A stretch of DNA of 64,000 nt from Lachnospiraceae bacterium (GCA_009911035.1 QXWO01000006.1:1-64000); one strand, 5' to 3'; shown: positions 1 through 9,283, numbered from the stretch's first letter. Numbers and translations: made by a program. Notes: generated by a model not told the origin, from the sequence alone.

Positions 1-405
1 ATTCTGCTGATTACTAAAAAGTGTCAGGATTATATTTTCCTTTGCATAAGATGTTTAATGCTAATATTAGCATTAAATATCAAGACCGCCCACCACATCT
101 TTGAATCCGGCGTGATTGAAAGGGGGAGGGCGTCAGAACTGGCAGAGATGACCATAGAGTTTGAGGGGAAGCTTTCCGGAAATATCTTTTGAAAAATAAG
201 GAAGTGACTTTCCGGTGCAATGACAGACAAATGCTCATGTACGGTAAAGAAGCAAGCAACCGAAAACAAGAGATAGACCGCCAGCACCACACTATTCCGA
301 ACCAAAGAAACCAAAGACCGCAATGCCGACTACTACGAAATCCCCCTCATTCATACTTATTCTTGACAAAGCGACACAAATGACGCATAACAGAAAGCGA
401 CATGA
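1..405. other. Unassigned left edge of the accessory region
   Basis: No complete gene is recognised. A 44-codon frame at 58-192 on the plus strand contains KTAHHIFESG and ends FEGKLSGNIF. It has no ribosome site and reads like the tail of a larger element protein whose 5' part has been lost, but the family was not identified. The rest is low-coding sequence up to the TetR gene. Confidence 0.3.
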
Positions 406-432
406 GTGTTGCAAAAGAAAAGAGGTGATAAT

Positions 433-1032
433 GTGAGCTTGAAAGGAGATAAGACAAAACAGGACATTCGAGAAAAGGCATATCAACTGTTTGCGGAAAA
501 GGGATTTAAAGATGTAACTATGAAAGATATTTGCGAGTTGACGGGACTTAGTCGTGGAGGACTGTACCGCCATTATGAAAGTACCGAGCAGATATTTTTG
601 GAGATAGTTAATGCTTTTTCCAATAAGCAAAAAAGTGAAGTATTTACTAAAATTGAGCAGCGTATTCCAGCTACCACAATATTAGAGGAACTTCTATCAA
701 GATATGCAAGTGAAATGATTAATTATCAAAATTCTATTAGCCTTGCTATTTATGAATTTTATAGTAATCCAGCGGTTTCTAAAGAAAATAATTCTGTAAA
801 AAAACAGTACGAAATTTCAAAATCAACATGGATAGAGCTTATTAACTATGGAATAGATACGAAAGAATTTAATTCCGTGAACCCAGAATCAATTTTCAAT
901 GTAATTATATTTGCATATCAAGGAGTACGAATGTACAGCAGGTTGATGAAAATGGATAAAGATATTCCCACTCAATTAATAAATGAAATAAAGCGGCTTT
1001 TATTGCCGGAGGAGGTTCAGCATGAAAAATGA
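433..1032 (+). CDS. TetR/AcrR family transcriptional regulator
   Basis: A 199-residue one-domain repressor. The N-terminal helix-turn-helix is typical of TetR: AYQLFAEKGFKDVTMKDIC, then LSRGGLYRHYEST for the recognition helix. The rest is the variable helical ligand-binding part. The GTG at 433 is preferred because AGAGGTG lies 5 bases upstream; a longer frame opens at 406 without a ribosome site. The gene overlaps the following acetyltransferase by 11 bases, so the two are co-translated and the regulator probably controls its partner. Both are visibly AT-rich compared with the transporter cassette downstream, suggesting a separate origin. The ligand cannot be inferred. Confidence 0.85.
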   Translation: MSLKGDKTKQDIREKAYQLFAEKGFKDVTMKDICELTGLSRGGLYRHYESTEQIFLEIVNAFSNKQKSEVFTKIEQRIPATTILEELLSRYASEMINYQNSISLAIYEFYSNPAVSKENNSVKKQYEISKSTWIELINYGIDTKEFNSVNPESIFNVIIFAYQGVRMYSRLMKMDKDIPTQLINEIKRLLLPEEVQHEK

Positions 1033-1546
1033 TATTGTTTTGGTAAGACCAACTTTAGAGCTAAAAGAAAAAGCACTTGCTTATCGAAAGGAACACTTTC
1101 AACATGGAGAAGAAATTATCTATGGAAGTGAGCTTTTTGATAAGACAGAAAGTTACGAGGAATGGCTATCCTCTGTAACGCTAAACACGAATCCCAAAAC
1201 GGTAAATGAAAATTGGGTAGTTACAGATACTTTTTTTGCAATAAGAAAAAGTGATGGCAAGATAATCGGAATTATTGATTTAAGACATACGCTGAATGAA
1301 TTTTTGAAAGATTTAGGGAATTGTGGGTATAGTGTACGTCCATCTGAAAGAAAAAAGGGATATGCAACAGAAATGCTATATCAACTTCTCCAAGTGGCTA
1401 AAGAAGCAGAAATGAAAGAACTTCATATATCTGTTGAAAAAGAAAATGCAGCGTCAACAAAAGTTATACAAAAAAATGGCGGCGTGTATGAACGGAGCTT
1501 TTCTATTGAAAATGAAGTAGCAGATATTTATAAAATTAAACTATAA
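1022..1546 (+). CDS. GNAT family N-acetyltransferase
   Basis: A 174-residue single-domain acetyltransferase. The acetyl-CoA loop is visible as VRPSERKKGYATEML at about residues 101-115, followed by the ELHISVEKENAAS strand and the VIQKNGG turn seen in RimJ/RimL-like and small-molecule acetyltransferases. GGAGG sits 6 to 7 bases before the ATG, inside the end of the TetR gene. The substrate is unknown. Co-transcription with a TetR repressor in a mobile region would fit a small-molecule detoxification role, but this is inference; nothing marks it as an aminoglycoside acetyltransferase. Confidence 0.8.
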   Translation: MKNDIVLVRPTLELKEKALAYRKEHFQHGEEIIYGSELFDKTESYEEWLSSVTLNTNPKTVNENWVVTDTFFAIRKSDGKIIGIIDLRHTLNEFLKDLGNCGYSVRPSERKKGYATEMLYQLLQVAKEAEMKELHISVEKENAASTKVIQKNGGVYERSFSIENEVADIYKIKL

Positions 1547-1748
1547 ATTTTTGAGTTTAGCGGGGGCGACAGCTTGAGTGCTATGCCCCTCTGAATTATA
1601 AAAAAGTAACAGTAAACCATACCATTGCCCCTCTAAGCACCATTAAAAATTTATTTCTCTGGTTTTCAATACTCTTAGATTATGGTTCAATGTTTTTATT
1701 AAATTGAAAATTCGTTACTGCAAAATACAAAATATATATCCCAGAAAA

Positions 1749-2393
1749 CTAACTAATGAAATACCAAAATATAAAGCCCATTCTGTATGGATTTCCCTTA
1801 CGGCTAAAGGAATGCAGGATTTCTTTCCTGGCCAGGCAGTCTTCAAATGCCTGGCTCGTATACTGGCTTCCAGGGTCGCTGTGCAAAATGATCCCTTTTG
1901 TATCCCTGACGTTCAGGCACGCATTCTCTACCGCTTTCACTGCCAGTTCCGCTGTCATAGATGTGCCATAGGCATAGCCGATGATCTTACGGCTGCACAA
2001 ATCCATGACAGACGCCAGATAAGTCCATCCTTCTTTCTGCACATGGATGTAGGTAATATCTGTGCACCATTTTTGATTGATGGTTTCTGTTCCAAAATCA
2101 CGTTTCAGGATGTTCACTTTATCATCTGGGATGCTGCCATGATCGGCATGGTGGTTGTACTTCTTTACTACCACAGAGCGCAGCCCCTGCTCTGCCATAT
2201 GCCTCTGGACCCGCTTGATACTGCAGGGTGTCCCAGCGCCATTGAGTACACGGCATAGTTTGACAGCCCCATATCTGCATTTGGAATCCTCAAAGGCCTG
2301 TTTCACTTTCCTGCTGAATTCTTCATACTCCATGTGCTTGTTTGAAGGTACACAAACCAGAGCCTTGTAATAGGTACTCCTTGAGAATTTCAA
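1749..2393 (-). pseudogene. IS3-family transposase OrfB, C-terminally truncated
   Basis: This is the DDE transposase part of an IS3-family element. The HTH_21-like segment (FSRKVKQAFEDSKCRYGAVKL) is followed by the rve core with the first Asp in WCTDITYIH and the second in LHSDPGSQYTS. In intact relatives KGNPYDNA is followed about 35 residues after the second Asp by the catalytic Glu. Here the reading changes to RMGFIFWYFIS and stops, so Glu is absent. The OrfB frame continues upstream to a -1 shift site shared with orfA: GCAAAAGAA near 2470, an A4G-type slippery run known for IS3 OrfAB fusion. The protein is predicted to be catalytically dead. Confidence 0.85.
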
Positions 2394-2812
2394 AGCACTG
2401 CAAAGCTGTGATACAGAGTAGTTGGTTAAGTTGTTCTGGATAAATGAAACAATCTCGGCTATTGTTCTTTTGCGAATATGGCGGTCGCTTTTTTTAATAT
2501 TTCATTCTCGATCTTAAGGCGCTGGATTTCTTTCTGGAGAGCCTTATACTCCTTGAGGGTGACCGTTTCCTCCTCTGATACCTTGATAGGGGAAAGCTGC
2601 TTTACCCAGCCGCTAATCGTACTCCGATTTACGCCATATTCACGTTCCAGTTGTGGATACGAGGTTCCTCCGGCATTATACAGCTCCACAATCTGCTGTT
2701 TAAATTCCGGAGTGTAGGATTTTTGATTTTTTGCCATGTTAAACATCTCCTTTGCTCTTTCATTTGATAGTATAGGTTGTTCAACTTTTCCTGTCCACAT
2801 TTATATACTAAC
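1787..2812 (-). mobile_element. Truncated IS3-family insertion sequence
   Basis: OrfA and OrfB lie in the usual overlapping order on the minus strand. The 5' end of the element is near 2812, where the minus strand begins TGTTAGTATA about 75 bases before orfA. The 3' end is missing: the OrfB homology stops abruptly after GNPY near 1787, so the region for the third catalytic acidic residue and the right terminal repeat are gone. The element should be unable to move by itself. It separates the TetR-GNAT pair from the ABC transporter cassette. Confidence 0.8.
2459..2737 (-). CDS. IS3-family transposase OrfA
   Basis: A 92-residue DNA-binding subunit. It has the transposase_8 helix-turn-helix (SYTPEFKQQIVELYNAGG, then YGVNRSTISGWVKQ) and a C-terminal leucine-zipper-like coiled coil (LQKEIQRLKIENEILKKA). 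The ATG at 2737 follows AGGAGATG at 8 bases; a longer frame to 2800 has no ribosome site. It ends IFAKEQ just past the A4G slippery run used for the OrfAB fusion. The gene itself appears intact although its partner is truncated. Confidence 0.85.
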   Translation of the reverse strand: MAKNQKSYTPEFKQQIVELYNAGGTSYPQLEREYGVNRSTISGWVKQLSPIKVSEEETVTLKEYKALQKEIQRLKIENEILKKATAIFAKEQ

Positions 2813-2997
2813 ACCACTCTTTGTGCCGTTTCTGTGCCTTGCTGATTTTCTGCTTGCTCTCCTTGACGGTTTCCACTTGTCACATCTCTGATTCTTGGTT
2901 TCATAAAAGCACACAGATGATTTCCGCAAACCGATTTAAGGATTATTTAATAACTTCTATGCTACAATCGAATCACCAAACGAAAGGAGCAATAAAA

Positions 2998-5385
2998 ATG
3001 TATTTACGAATACTGAAAAAAGACCTTAAGCGCAAAAGGGCGATGAACGTGATATTGCTGGTATTTATTATACTCGCGTCGATGTTCATGTCCTCTGGCG
3101 TAAGCAACATCATCACGGTGACGACTGCGCTGGACAGCTATTTTGAAATGGCGGACGTACCCGAATATTTCGTGGTTTGCGAAAACAAATCTTCCGACCA
3201 GGACATTTGTGGGACGCTTGAAAACGCCTCCGCGATAGACGAGTTCCGTATTGAGGAGCTTGTCCGTATGTCCCAGTCCAATATTACGCGGGGCGGTGAG
3301 CCGCTTGATGATTCCAACGTCAATCAGATATTAGTATTACAGAGCGACAGAGATATGGGGATGAATTATTTTCTGGACGATGAAAGTATTCTTAAAAGCG
3401 TACCAAAAGGGGAAATTTACGTTGCCCGTTACATAGAGGAAAACATGGGACTTAAAGCAGGCGACAAAATTACTGTCGAAATAGAGGGTGTAAGCCACGA
3501 CTTTACCTTTGCGGGCAGTTTCAGGGACGCTGTCTGCGGCACGGAATTGATAGGCATTAAAAGGTTTATCATTAACGGCGAGGAATTTGACGAATATATG
3601 TCCGACGAGACGATAAAAAATGTGTATGGCGGAAAATTCTTATACATACACACCGCCAATCTTGACAAGGCTTTGTCCCAGATAGCGGATATATTCGACA
3701 GTTCTACTTTTGAGGGTGACACGGATATACTGGGGAAAGCCTATATTTTTGATATGATAATCACGGGTCTTATCCTTGTGGTGAGCCTTATTCTTATAAT
3801 CATATCCTTTGCGGTGCTGCGATTCACCATATCTTTTACTCTCTCTGAGGAATTTCGCGAGATAGGCGTTATGAAAGCAATAGGTATACGGAACATAAAA
3901 ATTCGAGGGCTGTACCTCACAAAAAACTTCGCTATTTCCGTTGTTGGCGCAGCAATTGGTTTAGTGTTCAGCTATCCGTTTGGCAAAATGCTTATGAGCT
4001 TGTCAACAAATTCGATTATTATCAATGAAGGAAATACCGTTTTTGTCAACGTTATCTGCGCAGTTCTGGTAACAGCTATCATTCTCCTGTTCTGCCTCGG
4101 CTGCACGGGCAGGGTGAGCAAAATGTCCCCTATCGATGCTATAAGAAACGGGCAGACAGGGGAACGCTTCCGCAAAAAAGGCGTTATGAGCCTTGGAAAA
4201 TCGCGGCTTGGCACGACGGCTTTCCTTGCCGCAAACGATATTGTAAGCAGTCCCAAACGCTACGCTGTCATTATCCTTGCGTTTTTTCTGTGTATGTCGC
4301 TGCTGATCATGCTTTCCAATACCACGGCGTCTCTTAAAAGCGGAAAGCTGCTGAAATATTTCGGGAATGCGGACTGCCACACTGTTATGGACATCGGCGA
4401 TGAGGTTATGAAGTTTATGGCCGAGGACGGACATGAAAAGGTTGAAAAATATCTTGCGGACATGGAGCAGACCCTTGCGGAAAACGGTATGCCCGCAGAA
4501 TGTATGACAGAATATTATATTTATTCGATGATAGGACACGGCGAACAGGAAAGCAAGACAGCTATACTTCAGGGCACGGGAACAACAATGGATATGTACG
4601 AATATTTAGAGGGTACTCCTCCCCAAAACATCAATGAAATTGCAGTGACGACCCTTTTGGCAAAAAAGCTGGGTGCGGGAATAGGCGATACCGTTACCTT
4701 GTCCTACCCGACGGGCGAAACGGCGGAGTTCATCATAACCGCTCTGTATCAGGCAATGGTCAATCAAGGCATATCCGTAAGGGTTCATACCGACTGTGAT
4801 ATCAACTATATCGCAGCAAGCGGCTCCCCCGGTACGCAGATAAAATTTACCGACGACCCCGACGATAAGGAAGTATTAAGCAGGATTGAAAAGATTAAGG
4901 AGCTTTATCCTAAGTTCTCAAGCGTTAAAACAGCGGGTGAAACAGTAAGTGACACTACCGGAGTTGGCGACGCCATAGATGCGGTTAAAAAAATGTCCGC
5001 CGTCCTTACGGTAATTTTAGCCACACTTATAACTGTGCTTATGGCGCGTTCCTTTATCGCAAAGGAGCAGGCGGAAATCGCCCTTATGAAAGCCATAGGC
5101 ATCAGGAACGCCAAAATATACGGACAGTACACGTTAAGATTTTTCATTGCGGTGGCGGTGGCTGTACTTCTTGCGGAGCTTTTGGGTATGCCCATTACAA
5201 AGCTTTGCTTCGACCCTATTTTTAGGACAATGGGGATTGAAATGGGCGTAGAATATATGCAAAACCCTGTGGAGATATACGCAGTATTCCCCGTTATCGT
5301 CCTTACCGCCACAGCCGTAAGCGCGTTTTTGACCTCTTTGTACACAAGAAAAATCAAATCCTCCGATACAGCAAGCATTGAATAA
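2998..5385 (+). CDS. ABC transporter permease with two FtsX domains
   Basis: A 795-residue membrane subunit of a MacB-like ABC system. About eight membrane spans can be read: one N-terminal (VILLVFIILASMFMSSG), a cluster of three around the first FtsX domain (including VVSLILIIISFAVLRF), one near the middle (YAVIILAFFLCMSLLIML), and three at the C-terminus. Each half carries an FtsX signature: EIGVMKAIGIRN in the first, EIALMKAIGIRN in the second. Two extracytoplasmic loops of about 200 residues separate the spans. The start at 2998 follows AAAGGAG; an upstream extension has no ribosome site. The ATPase, response regulator and kinase follow in order, as in peptide-sensing and peptide-detoxifying modules of Firmicutes, so export or sensing of an antimicrobial peptide is the likely role. 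Confidence 0.85.
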   Translation: MYLRILKKDLKRKRAMNVILLVFIILASMFMSSGVSNIITVTTALDSYFEMADVPEYFVVCENKSSDQDICGTLENASAIDEFRIEELVRMSQSNITRGGEPLDDSNVNQILVLQSDRDMGMNYFLDDESILKSVPKGEIYVARYIEENMGLKAGDKITVEIEGVSHDFTFAGSFRDAVCGTELIGIKRFIINGEEFDEYMSDETIKNVYGGKFLYIHTANLDKALSQIADIFDSSTFEGDTDILGKAYIFDMIITGLILVVSLILIIISFAVLRFTISFTLSEEFREIGVMKAIGIRNIKIRGLYLTKNFAISVVGAAIGLVFSYPFGKMLMSLSTNSIIINEGNTVFVNVICAVLVTAIILLFCLGCTGRVSKMSPIDAIRNGQTGERFRKKGVMSLGKSRLGTTAFLAANDIVSSPKRYAVIILAFFLCMSLLIMLSNTTASLKSGKLLKYFGNADCHTVMDIGDEVMKFMAEDGHEKVEKYLADMEQTLAENGMPAECMTEYYIYSMIGHGEQESKTAILQGTGTTMDMYEYLEGTPPQNINEIAVTTLLAKKLGAGIGDTVTLSYPTGETAEFIITALYQAMVNQGISVRVHTDCDINYIAASGSPGTQIKFTDDPDDKEVLSRIEKIKELYPKFSSVKTAGETVSDTTGVGDAIDAVKKMSAVLTVILATLITVLMARSFIAKEQAEIALMKAIGIRNAKIYGQYTLRFFIAVAVAVLLAELLGMPITKLCFDPIFRTMGIEMGVEYMQNPVEIYAVFPVIVLTATAVSAFLTSLYTRKIKSSDTASIE

Positions 5386-5403
5386 TGAAAGGAAGAATCA
5401 ATT

Positions 5404-6162
5404 ATGAATATTCTCGAAGTAAAAGACCTTTGCAAAACGTATATCGTAAACAAGCGGCAGAACAATGTATTGAAAAATGTAAATTTCAAAATTGGCGAGG
5501 GAGAAATGGTCGCCGTTATGGGTCCGTCAGGCTCTGGAAAATCCACGCTGCTGTACGCAGTTTCGGGCATGGATAGTCTTACCGCAGGGGAGGTAAACTT
5601 CTGTGGAAGAAATATTGCAGGGATGGGCGAAAGAGAACTTGCAGACCTGCGCCTTGACGAAATGGGCTTTATCTTTCAGCAAATGTATATGCTGAAGAAC
5701 CTCACCATATTGGATAACATCATACTTCCCGCAACGCAATCCAAAAAGCGGCGTGAACCCCGTAGGGAAACGATGCGGCGCGGCCAGGATTTAATGCGCA
5801 GACTTAACATTATCGCCATTGCCGACAACGACATCAACGAGGTTTCGGGCGGTCAGCTTCAACGGGCGTGTATCTGCCGCAGTATGATGAACAATCCGAA
5901 AATGATTTTTGCTGACGAGCCGACAGGGGCTTTGAACCGCACTTCCTCCGACGAGGTAATGGAGGAACTTGTAAAATTAAATTCTGAGGGAACAACAATC
6001 ATGCTCGTTACCCATGATGTTAAGGTTGCAGCAAAATGTACAAGGGCCATGTACATTGTTGACGGGAACATAAAGGGAGAGTACGACTTAAGCGACTGTT
6101 CCACACAGATAAGAGAACGGGAGCGCGCATTGAATAACTGGCTTCTGGAATTAGGGTGGTAA
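5404..6162 (+). CDS. ABC transporter ATP-binding protein (MacB/LolD type)
   Basis: A 252-residue ATPase pairing with the FtsX permease 18 bases upstream. Walker A is GPSGSGKST at about residues 40-48, the Q-loop lies in FIFQQMYML, the signature is VSGGQLQRA, Walker B is KMIFADEP, and the H-loop is in LVTHDVKVA. The D-loop reads GALNRTSS where LD is usual, a mild deviation. A GGAAG ribosome site precedes the ATG. It supplies energy for the permease at the inner face of the membrane. Its stop is one base before the start of the response regulator, showing tight operon organisation. Confidence 0.88.
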   Translation: MNILEVKDLCKTYIVNKRQNNVLKNVNFKIGEGEMVAVMGPSGSGKSTLLYAVSGMDSLTAGEVNFCGRNIAGMGERELADLRLDEMGFIFQQMYMLKNLTILDNIILPATQSKKRREPRRETMRRGQDLMRRLNIIAIADNDINEVSGGQLQRACICRSMMNNPKMIFADEPTGALNRTSSDEVMEELVKLNSEGTTIMLVTHDVKVAAKCTRAMYIVDGNIKGEYDLSDCSTQIRERERALNNWLLELGW

Positions 6163-6163
6163 T

Positions 6164-6829
6164 ATGGATATTCTCATTGTTGAGGACAACAAGGAGCTTG
6201 CCGTGCTGCTGTGTGATTTTCTCCGCGCGGAAAATTACACAGTATCGGCGGTTCAAACAGCCGAAGAAGCCTTGCTGCTGTACGAAAGATACGGCGCAAG
6301 GCTTGTCGTGCTTGATATCATGCTACCCGACAGGGACGGGTTTTATGTTCTGGAAAAAATTCGTACAGAAAGCAACACGCCCGTACTGATTGTAAGTGCG
6401 AAAACGGAAAAAGAGGACAAGCTGAACGGACTGAATCTCGGCGCAGACGACTACATTGAAAAGCCCTATGATATTGATATCATGCTCGCAAAAATAAGCG
6501 GAATTTTTAAGCGGCGGTACGCTCTTGATGAAATTACCGACGGCAATATACGCATAAATAAGGCGAGCCGCACCGTTTACAAAAACGAAAAAGAAATAGA
6601 AATGACCACGAAAGAATTTGAACTGCTCCTGCTTTTAATGGAAAATAAGGGCAGGGCTTTAAGCAAGGAATACATTTTCGGACAGGTTTGGGGCAGCGAC
6701 AGCTTTTCGGAACAGCAGACACTGACAGTACACATAAAATGGCTGCGGCAGAAAATAGAGGACATCCCAAAAAATCCTAAAAAAATAGTGACTGTATGGG
6801 GGGTGGGCTATAAATATGAAAACGTTTAA
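6164..6829 (+). CDS. OmpR-family response regulator
   Basis: A 221-residue regulator. The receiver domain has the acidic pair E7/D8, the phospho-acceptor D51 in VVLDIMLP, Ser78 in place of the usual Thr, and K100 in DYIEKPYD. The C-terminal winged helix includes MTTKEFELLLLLMEN, LTVHIKWLRQKIE and VWGVGYKYE. It overlaps the histidine kinase gene by 14 bases. The expected target is the promoter of the upstream ABC transporter genes, although no repeated binding sites could be picked out with confidence before 2998. Confidence 0.9.
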   Translation: MDILIVEDNKELAVLLCDFLRAENYTVSAVQTAEEALLLYERYGARLVVLDIMLPDRDGFYVLEKIRTESNTPVLIVSAKTEKEDKLNGLNLGADDYIEKPYDIDIMLAKISGIFKRRYALDEITDGNIRINKASRTVYKNEKEIEMTTKEFELLLLLMENKGRALSKEYIFGQVWGSDSFSEQQTLTVHIKWLRQKIEDIPKNPKKIVTVWGVGYKYENV

Positions 6830-8039
6830 CAGAGTTTTCTCGACAGTTGCAATTACCATAATCCTATTGTTTGTTGTCGTGAATATGATTCTTGCCGCCG
6901 ACAAGACCAATGGGAGCAGGCAATATCGGGTGGAGATAAGCCGTCTTGCCCGTGAAATAGAAGCGAATGGTTCTGCCGACATTTCCGAATGTGTGTATGT
7001 AACAAATATTGAGCGATACGGAGAAAAATTTTACAGCACGGACAGTGACTATGTGATCTATGAAATAAACGGAGAACTTTACCGCTTCGATTACAGTGTA
7101 AATGGTTATTCCAACAAGGCACATTTTGTGGGAATTGTAAATGCTGTTCTCGGCGTTATAGCAATTTTATTTATCGCAGTTATGCTTTATATAAAATACA
7201 CAATTCTTGCGCCCTTTGAACGCCTGAGCAGTCTCCCTTACGAACTTTCAAAGGGGAATCTCACCACGCCGGTAAAGGAAACAAAAAACCGTTTTTTCGG
7301 AAAATTTCTTTGGGGAATTGATATTCTCCGCGAAAACATCGAACAGCAAAAGCAGCGAGAACTGGAAATGCAGAAAGAAAAGAAAACGCTGTTGTTATCG
7401 CTTTCTCATGATATTAAAACACCTCTTTCCACGATAAAACTGTACTCGGCGGCACTGTCGAAAAATTTGTATCCGGACGCGAAAAAGCAGCAGAAAATCG
7501 CTGAAAGCATCACCGAAAAAGCGGACGAGATTGAGGGCTATGTTTCGCAGATCATAACCGCTTCGCGAAAAGATTTCCTTAGTCTTGAAGTGAATATGGG
7601 CGAGTTTTATCTTTCAGAGCTTATTGAAAAAATTACAGAATATTACAGTGAAAAACTGGCGCTTATCAAAACAGATTTTAACATCGGAAAATATAAAAAT
7701 TGTTTGCTTTCAGGGGATTTGAACAGGAGTGTTGAAGTGCTGCAAAACATTATGGAAAATTCTCTCAAATACGGCGACGGCAGGTGTGTGGAATTGATTT
7801 TCCCCGAAGACGACGAATGCGTCCAGATTGCGCTCAGGAATGGCGGTTGTACGCTCAGCGTGGACGATTTGCCGCATATTTTCGAGAGTTTTTGGCGCGG
7901 CGCTAATGCGGAAAGCATCCGTGGCAGCGGCCTGGGACTTTACGTTTGCAGACAGCTTATGCGCAAGATGAACGGCGAGATTTTTGCGGAGATTGACGGT
8001 GACATCATCACCGTCATTGCCGTTTTCGCAAGAGTGTAA
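6816..8039 (+). CDS. Sensor histidine kinase
   Basis: A 407-residue membrane kinase. Span 1 is at residues 7-27 (STVAITIILLFVVVNMILAA), an extracytoplasmic region of about 80 residues follows, and span 2 is near residues 107-127 (VLGVIAILFIAVMLYIKY). After a HAMP-like linker the dimerisation helix holds the phospho-acceptor His in SLSHDIKTPLSTIKLY. The ATPase domain shows the N box (LQNIMENSLKYGDG), a G1-like DDLPHIFESFWRG and G2 GSGLGLYVCRQL. The sensor region is larger than in BceS-type intramembrane kinases, so it may sense its ligand directly. It is the last gene of the four-gene operon. Confidence 0.9.
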   Translation: MKTFNRVFSTVAITIILLFVVVNMILAADKTNGSRQYRVEISRLAREIEANGSADISECVYVTNIERYGEKFYSTDSDYVIYEINGELYRFDYSVNGYSNKAHFVGIVNAVLGVIAILFIAVMLYIKYTILAPFERLSSLPYELSKGNLTTPVKETKNRFFGKFLWGIDILRENIEQQKQRELEMQKEKKTLLLSLSHDIKTPLSTIKLYSAALSKNLYPDAKKQQKIAESITEKADEIEGYVSQIITASRKDFLSLEVNMGEFYLSELIEKITEYYSEKLALIKTDFNIGKYKNCLLSGDLNRSVEVLQNIMENSLKYGDGRCVELIFPEDDECVQIALRNGGCTLSVDDLPHIFESFWRGANAESIRGSGLGLYVCRQLMRKMNGEIFAEIDGDIITVIAVFARV

Positions 8040-8203
8040 ATGATTTAGAGATGCGGATTGATAAGAATATGTATGATTGGTGGTGATGAAAATAAAAAAC
8101 GGGGATTACTTAACTTAAAGATAACATATACATACAGCTTGCTGATACATTGCTTGCAGATACCCCGCAGAAACCAAACCATACAGAAAAGGAGTTTTTG
8201 CAT

Positions 8204-8574
8204 ATGAAGTCAATATTTGAACAGTTAGGCGGCACATATCACGAAGAAAATGGGTATCTTATTCCAAATTTGAGATTTCCAGATGAAGAACAAAGGATAA
8301 TAGGTATCTGGGGACAACGGCATTTAGAATATCTGAAGCAACATGAAAAGGGTACATACATCAATCTTCTTACGAGTGGAGGGCTTAATGTCTACCTTGC
8401 CGATGTTGATAAACAAGCGGGGGATATGTTTTTCGATTGGTAAAAGAATTTGTAGAAAAACAGGGGGTGAAAGAACAGTTAAAAGCAGATAATCAGCTTG
8501 AATGGGTACAACGGATAAATAATATCAGAAATGTGGTAGAAGAAATAATTTGTCAAGAAATTATCTATGTGTAA
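8204..8574 (+). pseudogene. tnpV: Decayed tnpV-like transposon gene, copy 1
   Basis: The N-terminal part matches the TnpV family carried by Tn4451-like elements: EQLGGTYHEENGYLIPNL, then IGIWGQRHLEYLKQH and NLLTSGGLNVYLADVD. The frame breaks at a GGGGG run near 8420 and stops at 8443. Reading in another frame restores LVKEFVEKQGVKEQLKADN and INNIRNVVEEI down to 8574. A single-base indel therefore inactivates an otherwise recognisable gene. AAAAGGAG precedes the ATG. TnpV proteins are small, Xis-like accessory proteins; this identification is from family resemblance. Confidence 0.75.
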
Positions 8575-8600
8575 TGGACAGATTTGTTATTTTATTGAGC

Positions 8601-8630
8601 AAGGGCGGGAATAAAGAATCCTGCCCTTTT
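8601..8630 (+). terminator. Intrinsic terminator after tnpV copy 1
   Basis: The arms AAGGGCGGGA and TCCTGCCCTT pair with one G-T wobble around an 8-base loop, and the 3' arm runs into TTTTG. It sits 27 bases after the end of the decayed tnpV gene. Confidence 0.65.
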
Positions 8631-8645
8631 GTTTCATACGGATTT

Positions 8646-8690
8646 AAGGCGAACGCCCACCATATAAAAAAACGGTGTATGGGTAACCTT
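8646..8690 (+). repeat. Element repeat with hairpin, copy 1
   Basis: It contains CGCCCACCA, then an A-run, then CGGTGTATGGG. A closely similar block recurs at 12,368-12,416 (GCAACCGCCCACCAAA, A-run, CGGCGTGTGGCGGG). In this copy the 3' arm has decayed so the hairpin is weaker. Both copies sit in remnants of element backbone. Confidence 0.5.
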
Positions 8691-8778
8691 TCATAAGGAA
8701 GTTAAAACTAAAAGACTTTGTGATCAGCTAGAATGATTGGATTGTAGGTAAATTCAATTCATACGGAGGATTTACAAG

Positions 8779-9151
8779 ATGGCAAAATCACTATTTGAAC
8801 AGTTAGGCGGTACATATCACGAAGAAAATGGATATTTTATTCCAGATTTACGATTGCCGCCGAAGAAGAACAGCCGATAGGCGCATGGGGACAGCGGCAT
8901 CTGGACTATCTGAAGCAATATTGCAAAGTTACATACACCAATCTTCTTACAAGCGGCAAGCTGAATGCTTATCTTATCAGCATTGACAGACAGGCGCAGG
9001 AACGCTTTGAAAGGCTCATTGAGGACATGAAACAGGCACAAGGCATAACAGAACAGTTAAAGGCTAAAATGCCTTAGAATGGGTAGGACATTTAGGCAAC
9101 ATAAGAGCTTGTGCAAGGGAGATTGTAAACAAGGAAATTATTTTTGCATAA
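8779..9151 (+). pseudogene. tnpV: Decayed tnpV-like transposon gene, copy 2
   Basis: A second TnpV-like gene 204 bases after the first. It opens MAKSLFEQLGGTYHEENGY and breaks after LRLPP near 8862. It resumes in another frame as EEQPIGAWGQRHLDYL and QAQERFERLIEDMKQAQG, stops near 9077, and resumes once more as LEWVGHLGN and ACAREIVNKEIIFA. Two frameshifts therefore separate three readable pieces. The similarity to copy 1 indicates two related elements that inserted next to each other, or a duplicated backbone segment. Confidence 0.75.
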
Positions 9152-9157
9152 GTGGAC

Positions 9158-9190
9158 AAAAGCGGCAGGGAGAAATCTCTGTCGCTTTTT
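9158..9190 (+). terminator. Intrinsic terminator after tnpV copy 2
   Basis: AAAGCGGCAGGGAGA pairs with TCTCTGTCGCTTT across a 3-base loop with one or two wobbles, followed by a T run. It ends the second tnpV unit and insulates the TetR promoter downstream. Confidence 0.75.
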
Positions 9191-9254
9191 AAGTGTCAAG
9201 AATTTTGTGGGTTTTGCAAATAAGTGATTTCTGTGCTATGGCAAATTATGGCTA

Positions 9255-9283
9255 TTGCAAAAATATAAGAATGGTGCTAAAAT
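9255..9283 (+). promoter_or_regulatory. Promoter of the tetR-MFS-KTR operon
   Basis: A -35 box TTGCAA (9255-9260), a 17-base spacer and a -10 box TAAAAT (9278-9283). The operator palindrome starts at the next base, so the transcription start would lie inside the operator. Confidence 0.75.

Noticed and set aside
1547-1620. GGGGGC/GCCCC hairpin after the GNAT gene as terminator
   Set aside because: Pairing is short, with an irregular loop and no T run; support was too weak to list.
2998-8039. Calling the FtsX permease a cell-division FtsX or a BceB protein
   Set aside because: It has two FtsX domains and two large loops, unlike the four-span FtsX or the ten-span BceB with one large loop.
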